Shown here: positions 57,101 to 64,000 of the stretch, piece after piece
How the letters are laid out: every line of letters begins with the position of its first letter
Numbering within the stretch: position 1 is the first letter of the stretch
Source of the DNA: Siphonodentalium dalli
Lineage: Eukaryota > Mollusca > Scaphopoda > Gadilida > Siphonodentaliidae
Reading direction: 5' to 3'
Length of the DNA: 64,000 bases
Assembly (NCBI GenBank): GCA_032622095.1
Contig: CP136066.1
Coordinates: 153,103,152 to 153,167,151 of the forward strand
The notes under the pieces: model-generated
Seen by the model: only the letters and a program-made list of their open reading frames with translations
What the model was told of the DNA's origin: nothing
Database searches by the model: none
Translations under genes and position numbers: made by a program

Positions 57101-60100
57101 AAATTACTCTGTGCCTTCATTGACTTTAAGAAGGCGTTTGATACCGTGTGGAGACAGGGTTTGTGGTACAAATTGTTACAACGTGGAATTAACGGCAAGA
57201 TACTCAGAGTGATTGTTAATATGTACAAACACGTCAAATCTTGTGTACAATTAAATACAGCCACAACATCTTACCTCTCTTGTTTTGAAGGAGTTAGACA
57301 AGGTGGAAACTTATCTCCCCTTCTGTTTTCATTATATGTTAATGACCTGCAACAATTCCTTGAAAAAGATAACCTGATTGGTTACGAAAATTGAACAATG
57401 AAATTGAAAGTAGATTAGATTGCTACTTGAAAATCTTTTTGAATCTTTATGCCGATGATGCAGTTATCATGGCAGATACCCCCAAATCACTACAATCACA
57501 ATTAGATCAGTATGAAAAATATTGCGACAAATGGAAACTAATAGTCAATGTGGAAAAAACTAAAATTCTTAACATGTCAAAGTAGTGCTGGGCGGTATTT
57601 AAGCATAAAAATACCGCGGTAATCCTAAAATAATACCGCGGTATACGGTATTACCGATTATTTAAACTAATCCCTTAAAACCCCCGTTTAGTAGCATTCG
57701 TTTGGTGCACAGATCGACTGTTTATGGAGGAAAATCTAATCGCTACAGATTACATAAAATAAGGAAATGTACGCTCCGTTTTATTAAATTATGGATTGCA
57801 ATCAATGAATGTATCATTATCTGCAAGCATGGATTCATGAGCTGATCTTAAATACAGGTAATAATTGCGATTTATGCAACTTAATGCAAGCGTCATTCAG
57901 CGAAGCCGGATACACCCAAGAGCTTTGAAACAATCCCCCACTGACAGTGCCGACTTGCAGAGCACGTGCTGTGATGTTGATATTGGAATGTTCCGCCGGG
58001 TGTGAATAACTTAAGAATAAGTACAATGCTTTTATTAAATGCCGGGAAATAAAGTGTATTACTTCCAAAGTATTTAACTTCTAGAACTATTATTGACTTC
58101 CCGTTGAATTATTATAATCATACTTTTAAATCCCGGTTTATGAATGTGATCAATTATTCCCACTCGATAACACCCTTGAAATAATGAGCTGCCCCATAAA
58201 TTCGGTCGATAAAAAATAGCGCAGAATGATGCAATCATACCTTGCAATATAATGTTGGGCTGGGTTTTGTCCCAGGTAGCGAAGGAATACATTTTGTTTG
58301 GAAATGACATGGGGAAAGAAGTGACATGAGTGAAGATTGAACAGTTTTTTCCAACTAAAAGATAATGCAACATGGGATGAATACACATAAAGGGCGTTGC
58401 ATAAACTTGCACACGCCAATCATTGAAACGGACTAGTCATTTTAAAATTGTCGATGAGCACGTGCATGGGGTACACAACGTAAATCTTGAAATATATTCG
58501 TGCCAATTTTGCGGATGACTTGGTAAACAGAATCCGCAACACTAGTAGCTACCTCAGCCCAATTTACAGCAACGCTGTCTCCTGACACAAACTTGCTACC
58601 TCTTAATTATGATTTCGATGAAATACGGTGTATAGAAACGAAGTAATTTCTTTGTATCCCGACAAAGGAAAACCACAATATACTCAGTAATGTGCCTGTA
58701 TGACATGTAACCGCGATAATACTGTCTTCAAGGTTTACCGATTATGGAAAAGAATGACGGTAACGGTAACGGTAGTGAAAATCTTACCGATTATAATCGG
58801 TATACCGAAATACCGCCCAGCACTATGTCAAAGAGCATTCTCTCAAAGAAAACAAAATTTATATTCGAAGGACAAAAACTAGATGTAGTAATGAACTTTA
58901 ACTATCTGGGCATAACGTTTACTAAATCTGGCTATTTTATGCCCGCGAAAAAAATGTTGGCTAATAAAGCCACAAGGGCCATGTATTCCATCATTGGAAA
59001 ATCCCGCAAACATTGCCTCTCAATAAGAAATCAACTTGACTTATTCGATACACACGTTGTACCAATACTTCTATATGGCTGCGAGGTATGGGGATAACGA
59101 TTTATTGGAGAGTGTTCAACTATGTAAAACACATACTTCGACTACGACCATCAACCCCAAATTGTATGATATATGGTGAAAGTGGGAAATTGCTTTTAAG
59201 TATATTGATTAAAACTAGAATGTTTAAATGCTGGTGCAAAGTCACAAATAGCGAACCTGAAAGATTTCCAAAAATTTAATGAATCTTAACGCAGACAATG
59301 TTATGCGATGCCAGAACAGATGAAAACATTTTCCCCTGTTTGAGTTGTATTCACGAGTTAATAGACAAATGTAATCTGCCGCATATATGGTGTGCAGGTC
59401 ATGCCACCAACATAGATCAGCTAGTATCATGTCTAAAATGTTGCCTTATTTCCGAACAAAGAGATGCTTGGGAACATGATATGAACAACACAAGTCGTGA
59501 TAAAATATACCGAATTTTCAAACACGACTTTGATTTTGAACCCTATCTTGATGTACTTAGCGACCATAACTGAACACTGTTCCGAACTAGTAACCATAAG
59601 TTACCAATAGAAACCGACGGTGGAACAATACCGAACGTAATGACCGCATTTGCGTGTTATACGATACAAGGTTAATTGGTGACGAATTTCACTACCTTCT
59701 CGTATGTAAAAAAATGACCAACGCCCGGCGCAGATTGTTACCAATGTTAACTGGCCGACGTCCTAATACAATATTGATGAGTGATTTACTCAACGACAAC
59801 AATGTAACACATCTCCGCAAGTTGTGCGAATTTATTAAGCTTGTAAATCGAGAAATGACCGAATAACTCAGCTAGACAATAGGTCGAACAAGCAATATCA
59901 TAATTTGTGCAAGAACAGTACCGATATACGCATGCACATAGTTATTAATATATAATTATAAATATGTATATGTAAGCATATACAATAAATCTATTTAGTT
60001 GTATATGCTTATTTATATTTACAATATTCATATACATGTTACAGTGTTATACATATATGTAGCGATGAAGATTATGTAATGTAATCCATGTATACAACAT

Positions 60101-63100
60101 TTGTCACCCGGAAGTTCACATGCCTATCTACATATTGTATATATTTAACTGTTATTATCTGCATACCTATGTATGTATAGGTTCATGAGAAACTGATTGA
60201 GGATTGATAATGCCTTAATTTTAAAAACTAAAACATAGAAACAATTGCCAAGTACAGTGATACCTCTCCAAACCGGACCCTCTTCAATCCGAACCCCTCT
60301 CCATTTCGAACGAATTGTTCGGTCCCGAATTTACCCAAGTGCATTGTCACTAATTATTACCTCTGTAATCCGAAACCTCTGTACTCCAAATACCGGACAG
60401 CTTTATTAGTCCGTAAGTGAACAAATACAAAGCAATCAGTTAAATGGTAATGATGTGAACGTTTCCACATTTGAGTTGACCTGTGTCTGACCTCGATCAC
60501 CGTCAGTGACAACAGTTAGTTACAAACGGATGAAGTGTTCCTGGTACATTAATCAATTTATTGTCCCCTAAAAAATTTATTTTTGAGGGACTATAGAAAC
60601 GGGCTCCGTCCGTCCGTCCATCACACTTTTGAGTACCTTCATGGTGTAATCATCTCCTCCTACAGATTTCATCCCAGAGATGTGAAACTTCAGAATATTG
60701 TTGCTCATATATTAAAGATGTGCAACATGTATATAGATGACGGAAAAATTATTTTTTGACGGAGTTATTAACCATTTTCGACTTAGAAAATTTCAACATT
60801 TTTTATAATTTTCTGTATGAGGGTATCTTCATGGTGTAATCAACTCCTACAGTTTTTATCCTAGAGATTTGAATCTTCAGAATATTGTTGCCCATATATT
60901 TAAGATGTGCAACATGTATATAGATGACGGAAAAAATATTTTTTTACAGAGTTATTAACCCTTTTCTGTATGAGGGTACCTTCATGGTGTAAAATTTCAA
61001 ATTTTTTTTTAATTTCTTCAACAAAGAGGCATCGACTTGCCATGTTTTCGGGGGACACTGTGGTCAGCTGACCTTTTATTTACAAATAAAAACTAATATA
61101 ATGCCTGAGAATAAAAAGACACTGCCGTATTTATATTTTATCTTATTCTAAATAAATTCGGAAAGCGATACCAGACGAACGCGCGTGCACACAGGTAATG
61201 TATTTCGACTATTGAATAAGCGTACCAATTTAATTAGCGGTCTTTTGTATCGGCAAAGCTTTGAAACGGATTAAAACAACAGGTGTCTAATTAGATGCGC
61301 CTAAACCAGAATTGGTTACTGCACTGCACCACCTTCAGATACATGCAGATATAAATAGATACATGTTTGCTTATATCACAAACTGATTGAACAATGGTGA
61401 CTTCACAGGTAATTAGAGCAGTGACACGTGCTGGAATGGCTCTTTGTTTTTACAATAATTGTCCAAACTAAACACTAATTCGCTAAAAGTACAGGACGTG
61501 GTTTATTGTTACCATCACAGTTTTATTAAATCAAATTATCACCATTAATGAGCCGTCGGGAAAACCATAGCTCAGAGTTCAAATCTACCGTCAACATTTT
61601 CAAAAACCGCGATTCACCGTAAAATGTATCGTTTCCTGGTTTATCTATACATATATTTATTTCTTATTATAGCATGTTTATCTATTGCAATTTATGTTTA
61701 TTTTGTAGTTTATTAAATAAAGTTTAAGTAATCAGTAATGAGGTGTTCGGGTCTCGATAACTCTTACTAACGGCGGCAATATATTCCAATGGTTTTGCAA
61801 TTTTTCTGTAAACCGAACACCTCTATAAACCGAACAGAAGGGCCGATCCGAAGGGTGTTCGGTTTAGAGTGTTTTACTGTACAAATAAACTGTTTTCATA
61901 ACCTAACCTCAATGTAACTAGCTCAACTTCAAAGAGATGTATTCTAGTGATGTCGCCACCATGTCGGTTCCGGTATGCACTTTCTGTAATAATGCATTCA
62001 GCATCTGTATTCTTGCAAGGATATCAAATAAAGGTGTCCACTAAAATTCGTTATTGATATCCCAACAAGATGGAGAGAAGGTTTTTTTTACATCTCTATA
62101 ATTTTATACTCATGAATCATGTGTATAAAAGTATAGAGATGTAAAAAAAACCTTCTCTCCATCTTGTTGGGATATCAATAACGAATATCATGATGATATG
62201 TGTCCTGGGGTATGGTAGCAGGGGAAATCTGGGCTGGGGGAATGGGACCCTCAAAATTTAAATCAACTGGTGGTTCAACAGGGAAAACTTGGCTAGGGGA
62301 ACGGGGCCATTGAGGGGATCCCATGCCAGTATAGTGGAAACCCTGTGATGCGGCAAGAATTATTTATCAATGAACAAATTGTAATGATTCCGCCAACGAC
62401 AAGTCATTGAATATGGTTCATATATAAGAATAACATTGAGAGGTGCCAATTTGGATATAAATTTGTGAGAATAACAAATTTGATCTAAATTATTCTCTAG
62501 TCCCATCCAGCGGAGTATTCCACATAAATTTAAGCATATCGAACCTGCTTCATGTTTTCCAGACTGAAAATAAAAGAGGAAATTGAAAAGGACAAGCGAG
62601 AAAGGGCAGCAAAAGTAAGTGTAGAAAAATGCTTTGTTAATTATCTTTTATCTATCAGAATGGGTGGAAGCAGTGGCTCAGTATGCTATTTTCACTGCTT
62701 CATACTAGTATGTGCGTGAAAAAAATATCATTTGTTATCAAAATGGCCATGTTACGATCAGAATGACATATTGCGATGTCCCTCAATTCAGATCTAGCTT
62801 GAATATCGGTCCTGATTTTGTCCCATGTTGGGAGTCAAACCAACGTCAACCTAGTCTAGCTCAGACTGAATCCACTACCTAATCACCTTGGCTATGGGGG
62901 CATCCTTAAAAAAGAAAGACCTTTCACTGATAGTTAACCTTTCCATGACTGGAGTTTCGTGAAATTTTATGAAAATCCTATGCCAATTTATTCTCTTATA
63001 TATGCAAGGCTCCCATTGAATCTATAGGGAATTTATAGGAAGCAAGCCTGCAATTAGTGTATCTGTCATTGCAGAATGAGGTCCCCAGAGGGTGAATTTA

Positions 63101-64000
63101 GTGATGCTATACTGCACAGTGGGCTAGCATCACCAAATTCACCTTCTGGGGACCTCATTTTCCTTAGGCCTCATCTTCTGGGAATATCTGGTCTCAAATT
63201 GACATTGTTTTTAGTTACTTTCTTCCTTCTCTTTAGTTTCTATGTCCATAATTTGCAAAAGATCATATGCATAATCGAAGTAACTAATCCGTGAACATCA
63301 CCAACTTCAACTGGGGAAGTTCAATCTGATCTTAGGTCTCCCATAGCAGTTGAGACCTGAGCAGAATGAGGTTCCCAGAGGGTGAATTTGGTGACACTAG
63401 CCCGCCATGTGGGATAGCATCACTAAATTCACCCTCTAGGGACCTCATTCTGCAAATGACAGACACACTATTTGCAGACTTGGCTCTTGAGCACTCACAT
63501 TCTGTATAATCGTATGTAAGCCAGCTATTACTTTACAAGAATATAAGTTCTTCTCACTGTTTTTATAGTTTCAGACTTCACCAAAGCCAACAGAAGTTTC
63601 TCCACAGCTAGCTCCCCAGGCAGCATCACCACCTCCGACCACCGAGAAGAAAGAATACACTGATTGTCGACTACAAGTGAGTCTATAGAAAATAATGTGG
63701 GGAATCATGTGGTTTTGAGGTTGGTGAGTACCACACATTCAAAATGACTGAGGTGAGGGCAAACACACAAAAACATATTATATGAGGTACTGACAATTGA
63801 TAGCTTATTTGTTCCGAAATACTCAGTAGTTTTCTATAACATTCTGAGCAAAGTTGCCAGTCAGTGGTTCATGGAATACACCAGAATACTTCGACTGAGA
63901 ACTTTGGTCAGAATGAAGAGCAAACAACTGTGCGTTTGGAAACAAATGGGGTATCAGCTTGTTAGAAAAACAAAGTATAGCATATGCTCGTAGCTGCCAA
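42107..64000 (+). CDS. UBXN1: UBXN1 (SAKS1), UBA-UBX p97 adaptor, 5' nine exons, runs off the right edge
   Basis: Adaptor that binds ubiquitin through an N-terminal UBA domain and the AAA ATPase p97/VCP through a C-terminal UBX domain. Nine exons join without a frame break to give 267 codons: UBA (about 1-45, MGFPQNRAEKALA, the same layout as the human protein); an acidic linker ending before a C2H2 zinc finger (CDDCGK, then H-x5-H); a charged coiled coil (about 135-225); and a Pro-rich linker ending KKEYTDCRLQ, which leads into UBX strand 1 in homologues. All introns are GT-AG. Intron sizes: 6424, 1256, 2153, 2342, 1259, 301, 6080, 954 and >324 bp. Human UBXN1 lacks the zinc finger; I recall it in invertebrate and plant relatives. 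The UBX exons are beyond the window. Confidence 0.95.
42499..43005. mobile_element. hAT-like TIR element in UBXN1 intron 1
   Basis: Ends CAGGCCTGGCATTCTCAG and CTCAGAATGCCAGGCCTG, flanked by GTTCAAT at 42492-42498 and 43006-43012 (7 bp, perhaps 8 with one change). CCCTCCT and AGGAGGGC blocks repeat inside. No transposase. Terminal CAG and a duplication of 7-8 bp fit hAT. Confidence 0.8.
43873..45208. mobile_element. TIR element family E, copy 2, in UBXN1 intron 1
   Basis: Ends TAGTCCAAGTCTTCTCG and CGAGAAGACTTGGACTA. Flanked by CCCAGAAGG at 43864-43872 and 45209-45217. It shares the subterminal blocks GCCCAGGATCTGTGGCGGGA and ATACATGATGCTATATAC with copy 1 but is 411 bp longer in the middle. 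Confidence 0.9.
45917..47267. repeat. Inverted pair ~40 bp around 1.3 kb, including an RT scrap
   Basis: AAGGCCATTCAACAAAGATT at about 45921 is matched in reverse by AATCTCTGTTGAATGGCCT near 47245. Inside the left arm, 45940-46140 encodes a decayed reverse-transcriptase scrap (LIFLYFINDLPVCFG, then a lost ADD box, FHDTFIYVY). Either a LINE duplicated in inverted form or an old TIR element. Confidence 0.45.
46150..47500. other. UBXN1 intron 1, no gene recognised
   Basis: An ORF at 46525-46776 lacks a recognised domain. No splice-bounded exon in the UBXN1 frame is needed here, since exons 1 and 2 join perfectly. Confidence 0.4.
47548..48370. repeat. Pearl-like tandem-core element, ~150-160 bp units, reversed
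   Basis: Starts with AAAAAAAATGGAAC and a GTCCGTCGGTCCATCCGTC microsatellite, then about five degenerate units containing GGATGATAACTTTAGT, AAATTTGGTATGTG and CAGGTCAAGTTC. The microsatellite-first order is the reverse of S1 and S2. Confidence 0.75.
48584..48637 (+). CDS. UBXN1: UBXN1 exon 2 (UBA second half)
   Basis: 54 bases, acceptor TTATATTCCAG, donor CTG|GTGAGT, phase 2 on both sides. Encodes EKALAKTSYKGVQLAMDW, the second and third UBA helices. Confidence 0.93.
49174..49438. mobile_element. Foldback element family B, copy 5, in UBXN1 intron 2
   Basis: The left hairpin is complete (AAGCCTGAGTTTAGTGTGCC). The right half has lost its hairpin but retains ATGACAGGCACC and AGGCCTGC at the end. 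Confidence 0.75.
49569..49781. mobile_element. Foldback MITE family A, copy 12, in UBXN1 intron 2
   Basis: 213 bp, both arms present. The innermost base differs from other copies in each arm (CAGCTGAATTATA on one side and AATTCAGCTGTGG on the other), again matching each other. It ends 112 bp before exon 3. Confidence 0.88.
49894..49976 (+). CDS. UBXN1: UBXN1 exon 3 (end of UBA, acidic linker)
   Basis: 83 bases, acceptor CTCTTCCAG, donor TCCG|GTAAAA, phase 1 at the end. Encodes LFAHSEDADIDDPIPP and VDHVLGSKDS, aligning with human LMEHEDDPDVDEP and LGHILG. Confidence 0.93.
50175..50720. repeat. Pearl-like tandem core, ~174-bp units, in UBXN1 intron 3
   Basis: Begins with a 14-G run and ATACTGGAATTGTCC, then about three units with ACCATGGGAACCTGTGCACC (near 50277 and 50451) and CTTTTTCGACTTAGAACAT. 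Ends CACGGGGGTATCC and TCCCATTGGGACAG. Confidence 0.7.
50808..50828. repeat. 21-base poly-G run
   Basis: Uninterrupted G tract inside UBXN1 intron 3. Confidence 0.9.
51082..52060 (+). mobile_element. TIR element family F, copy 3 (short), in UBXN1 intron 3
   Basis: Starts GGGGGTAGTAAAAAATTTGC and follows family F copy 1 to AGTTTTTCAAAATTTTTAAT, ending about 70 bp before exon 4. It contains the uninterrupted sequence CTTTCAACTCAGATGATCTC that is split by family E in copy 1. Confidence 0.75.
52130..52256 (+). CDS. UBXN1: UBXN1 exon 4 (low-complexity linker, first zinc-finger Cys)
   Basis: 127 bases, acceptor TGACTGCAG, donor GATGA|GTGAGT, phase 2. A Ser/Asp/Gly-rich linker, ending KSLKCD. The zinc finger is split by the intron between its two Cys codons. 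Confidence 0.93.
52750..52870. mobile_element. Foldback MITE family A, copy 13, in UBXN1 intron 4
   Basis: Left arm reduced to about 13 bases (CTGTAATGCCCTC). Centre and right arm complete, TA on both sides. Confidence 0.85.
52880..53489. other. UBXN1 intron 4, no gene recognised
   Basis: ORFs on both strands of 61-94 codons show no recognisable domain. Confidence 0.4.
53495..53674 (+). repeat. 5' LTR, 180 bp
   Basis: TGTAACATATTGTGC through ACACATCTTTATA, abutting the primer-binding site. Confidence 0.92.
53924..54340 (+). pseudogene. Integrase/pol C-terminal remnant in the miniature LTR element
   Basis: An open frame of up to 138 codons runs to a stop 36 bases before the 3' LTR. It contains LPLLIPGQTVTVQNHE, WDPATIQEQ, PRSYILTTPNGSAIRRNQVQ and TYRTRSGSLSKPPVKYTQ. 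This is the usual order at the end of gypsy-type pol polyproteins: an SH3-like GPY/F-type fold followed by a basic R-TRSG tail. Protease, reverse transcriptase, RNase H and the integrase core are all missing, so the element cannot move by itself. The true start is unknown because the piece is the end of a longer polyprotein. Confidence 0.8.
54377..54556 (+). repeat. 3' LTR, 180 bp
   Basis: Same length as the 5' LTR. Substitutions are clustered at ACCGTAG (for ACCGAAG), CTACATCA (for CTCCGCCA), and CAGATCCGCA (for CAAATCCACA). Confidence 0.92.
54599..54730 (+). CDS. UBXN1: UBXN1 exon 5 (C2H2 zinc finger)
   Basis: 132 bases, acceptor TTTTCCTCTCAG, donor GACAA|GTGAGT, phase 2. Completes the finger: C-x2-C-x12-H-x5-H, with CGKILKSEIDVQAH and ARTQHTNFSEST, then the start of the helical region (RPLTEEERKVQLDK). 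Confidence 0.94.
54740..55225. repeat. Diverged, inverted relative of the S1/S2 tandem core, in intron 5
   Basis: About three units containing TATCTCAGCCATGGGTTATC, TTGGTATGGATGTT and CCATTCTAGAATTACCC. The last is close to the reverse complement of the S1 phrase AATAACTCTAGAATGG. GTCCATCCGTTTATCCATC at the start is a decayed microsatellite. Confidence 0.6.
55492..55870. mobile_element. Foldback element family B, copy 6, in UBXN1 intron 5
   Basis: AAGCCTGCAAAAACAGTGTG to CACACTTTTTGCAGCCTT. Both hairpin ends are shortened; the central TCTATATCCCCTAATTTGC segment is kept. Confidence 0.8.
55990..56109 (+). CDS. UBXN1: UBXN1 exon 6 (coiled coil)
   Basis: 120 bases, acceptor AATCCTTCAG, donor CAAAA|GTTTGT, phase 2. 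Lys/Glu/Arg-rich helix (IQERLKQKRLEKEETEKQEQ and LAREKMRRTTGKDMVKAKQ). The donor is weak at +3 to +5, but the frame into exon 7 supports it. Confidence 0.88.
56411..56482 (+). CDS. UBXN1: UBXN1 exon 7 (coiled coil)
   Basis: 72 bases, acceptor TTTTCTTATAG, donor GCAAG|GTATGC, phase 2. IEEDEIKRMVEMRKREKK matches the human LQEDEMRRAAEERRREKA region. Confidence 0.92.
57053..57582 (+). pseudogene. LINE reverse transcriptase fragment, N side
   Basis: AFIDFKKAFDTVWRQGLWYK is the first catalytic-Asp motif. GVRQGGNLSPLLFSLYVNDL is the fingers motif. NLYADDAVIMAD is the intact catalytic YADD box. A frameshift separates the second and third motifs near 57390. Confidence 0.88.
57583..58825. mobile_element. 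Non-autonomous hAT-like element inside the LINE RT
   Basis: 1243 bp with TIRs TAGTGCTGGGCGGTATTT and its exact inverse. The 8-bp target duplication TGTCAAAG lies at 57575-57582 and 58826-58833. Subterminal ATACCGCGG and ACGGTATTACCG repeats are seen. No transposase ORF. The terminal TAGTG and 8-bp duplication are diagnostic of hAT. Confidence 0.93.
58834..59870 (+). pseudogene. LINE reverse transcriptase thumb and C-terminal part (broken)
   Basis: The frame resumes after the hAT element with VVMNFNYLGITFTKSGYF, LANKATRAMYSII and THVVPILLYGCEVWG, the standard RT thumb sequence. After 59097 it continues in shifted pieces (LRPSTPNCMIYGESG, then FHYLLVCKK, the usual Cys-His end of ORF2). Confidence 0.85.
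60255..61879. mobile_element. pogo/Tigger-like TIR element with a nested repeat
   Basis: CAGTGATACCTCTCCAAACC at the left and GGTTTAGAGTGTTTTACTG at the right, each next to TA. Subterminal copies of CTCT-(N)-AACCGAAC type recur (AATCCGAACCCCTC, AACCGAACACCTC). No transposase ORF remains. Its interior is interrupted by a pearl-like repeat at about 60560-61075. Confidence 0.75.
60560..61075. repeat. Pearl-like tandem core, ~175-bp units, nested
   Basis: ATTGTCCCCTAAAAAATTTA and (GTCC)n near 60608 open it. Three units with ACCTTCATGGTGTAA and TGCAACATGTATATAGATGA follow. It closes near TTTTCGGGGGACACTG, where GGGGGACA mirrors the opening TGTCCCC. Confidence 0.7.
62046..62186. repeat. Perfect 55-bp-arm inverted repeat (hairpin MITE)
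   Basis: Arms 62046-62100 and 62132-62186 are exact reverse complements by eye (ATTCGTTATTGATATCCCAA outermost), around a 31-base loop. No target duplication was evident. In UBXN1 intron 7. Confidence 0.92.
62563..62614 (+). CDS. UBXN1: UBXN1 exon 8 (coiled coil end)
   Basis: 52 bases, acceptor ATGTTTTCCAG, donor GCAAAA|GTAAGT, phase 0. RLKIKEEIEKDKRERAAK aligns with human RQRVREKIERDKAERAKK. Confidence 0.93.
62937..63033. mobile_element. Foldback family C, copy 5 (left half)
   Basis: AACCTTTCCATGACTGGAG to CTCCCATTGAATCTATAGGG. Ends just before family B copy 7. Confidence 0.7.
63044..63483. mobile_element. Foldback element family B, copy 7 (most complete)
   Basis: AAGCCTGCAATTAGTGTATC to GACACACTATTTGCAGACTT, about 440 bp, with both terminal hairpins and the central block. 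In UBXN1 intron 8, ending 85 bp before exon 9. Confidence 0.85.
63569..63676 (+). CDS. UBXN1: UBXN1 exon 9 (Pro-rich linker, UBX approach)
   Basis: 108 bases, acceptor TGTTTTTATAG, donor CTACAA|GTGAGT, phase 0. FQTSPKPTEVSPQ, then KKEYTDCRLQ. Using the next AG (TTTCAG) would remove two codons without changing frame. Confidence 0.88.
63677..64000. other. UBXN1 intron 9, continues past the window
   Basis: GTGAGT opens it. No acceptor with a UBX-like frame was seen before the edge. Confidence 0.6.

Larger units (their letters stand above)
57046..59870 (+). mobile_element. LINE fragment, split by a hAT-like element, in UBXN1 intron 7
   Basis: Begins inside reverse transcriptase with no endonuclease and runs to the ORF2 C-terminus near 59866, followed by AT-rich sequence. 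It is on the same strand as UBXN1. The reading frame has a frameshift after 57394, the hAT-like insertion at 57583-58825 and several breaks after 59097. The clade is uncertain. Confidence 0.85.

Overview
This is eukaryotic DNA: AT-rich, intron-containing and very repeat-dense. Two host genes are recognisable. The gene content, together with tandem-core mobile elements ending in CGGA/CAGA microsatellites (the layout of oyster 'pearl' or Helentron-type elements), points to a lophotrochozoan animal, most likely a mollusc. That placement is inference, because no lineage-defining gene is present.

Host genes. (1) On the minus strand, 22957-25608, lies a complete retinoblastoma protein (RB1-type) coding sequence of 883 codons. 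It has no coding intron, and a canonical splice acceptor sits 3 bases before its start codon. (2) On the plus strand from 42107 to beyond the right edge lies UBXN1 (SAKS1). Nine coding exons can be placed by splice sites and unbroken reading frame: a UBA domain, then a C2H2 zinc finger absent from human UBXN1, then a charged coiled coil. The exons for the C-terminal UBX domain lie outside the window.

Layout. 1-22 kb holds no gene I can support. It contains one long Helentron-like element (0.7-3.6 kb), a 2.7 kb satellite array with higher-order structure (10.3-13.0 kb), and scattered copies of three foldback families called A, B and C here. 22-25.6 kb is RB1. 25.9-34 kb holds two ~175-bp tandem-repeat elements, a second copy of the 0.7 kb element, and a decayed LINE on the minus strand. 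34-42 kb is a nest of inverted-repeat elements: two opposed copies of family F, a 476-bp element with a 9-bp target duplication, and a ~3 kb palindromic composite of TGATATCA and CTTAAGC arrays that ends only ~170 bp before the UBXN1 start codon. 42-64 kb is UBXN1. Its introns carry a hAT-like element, a 9-bp-duplication TIR element, a miniature LTR retrotransposon 37 bp upstream of exon 5, a LINE split by a hAT-like element, a pogo/Tigger-like element, and further foldback copies.

The two host genes have no obvious functional link. RB1 is a nuclear cell-cycle repressor and UBXN1 is a p97/ubiquitin adaptor. The most distinctive observations are the single-exon RB1 coding region and the number of transposon insertions that can be dated relative to one another through target duplications, one of them with an empty site preserved in the same window.
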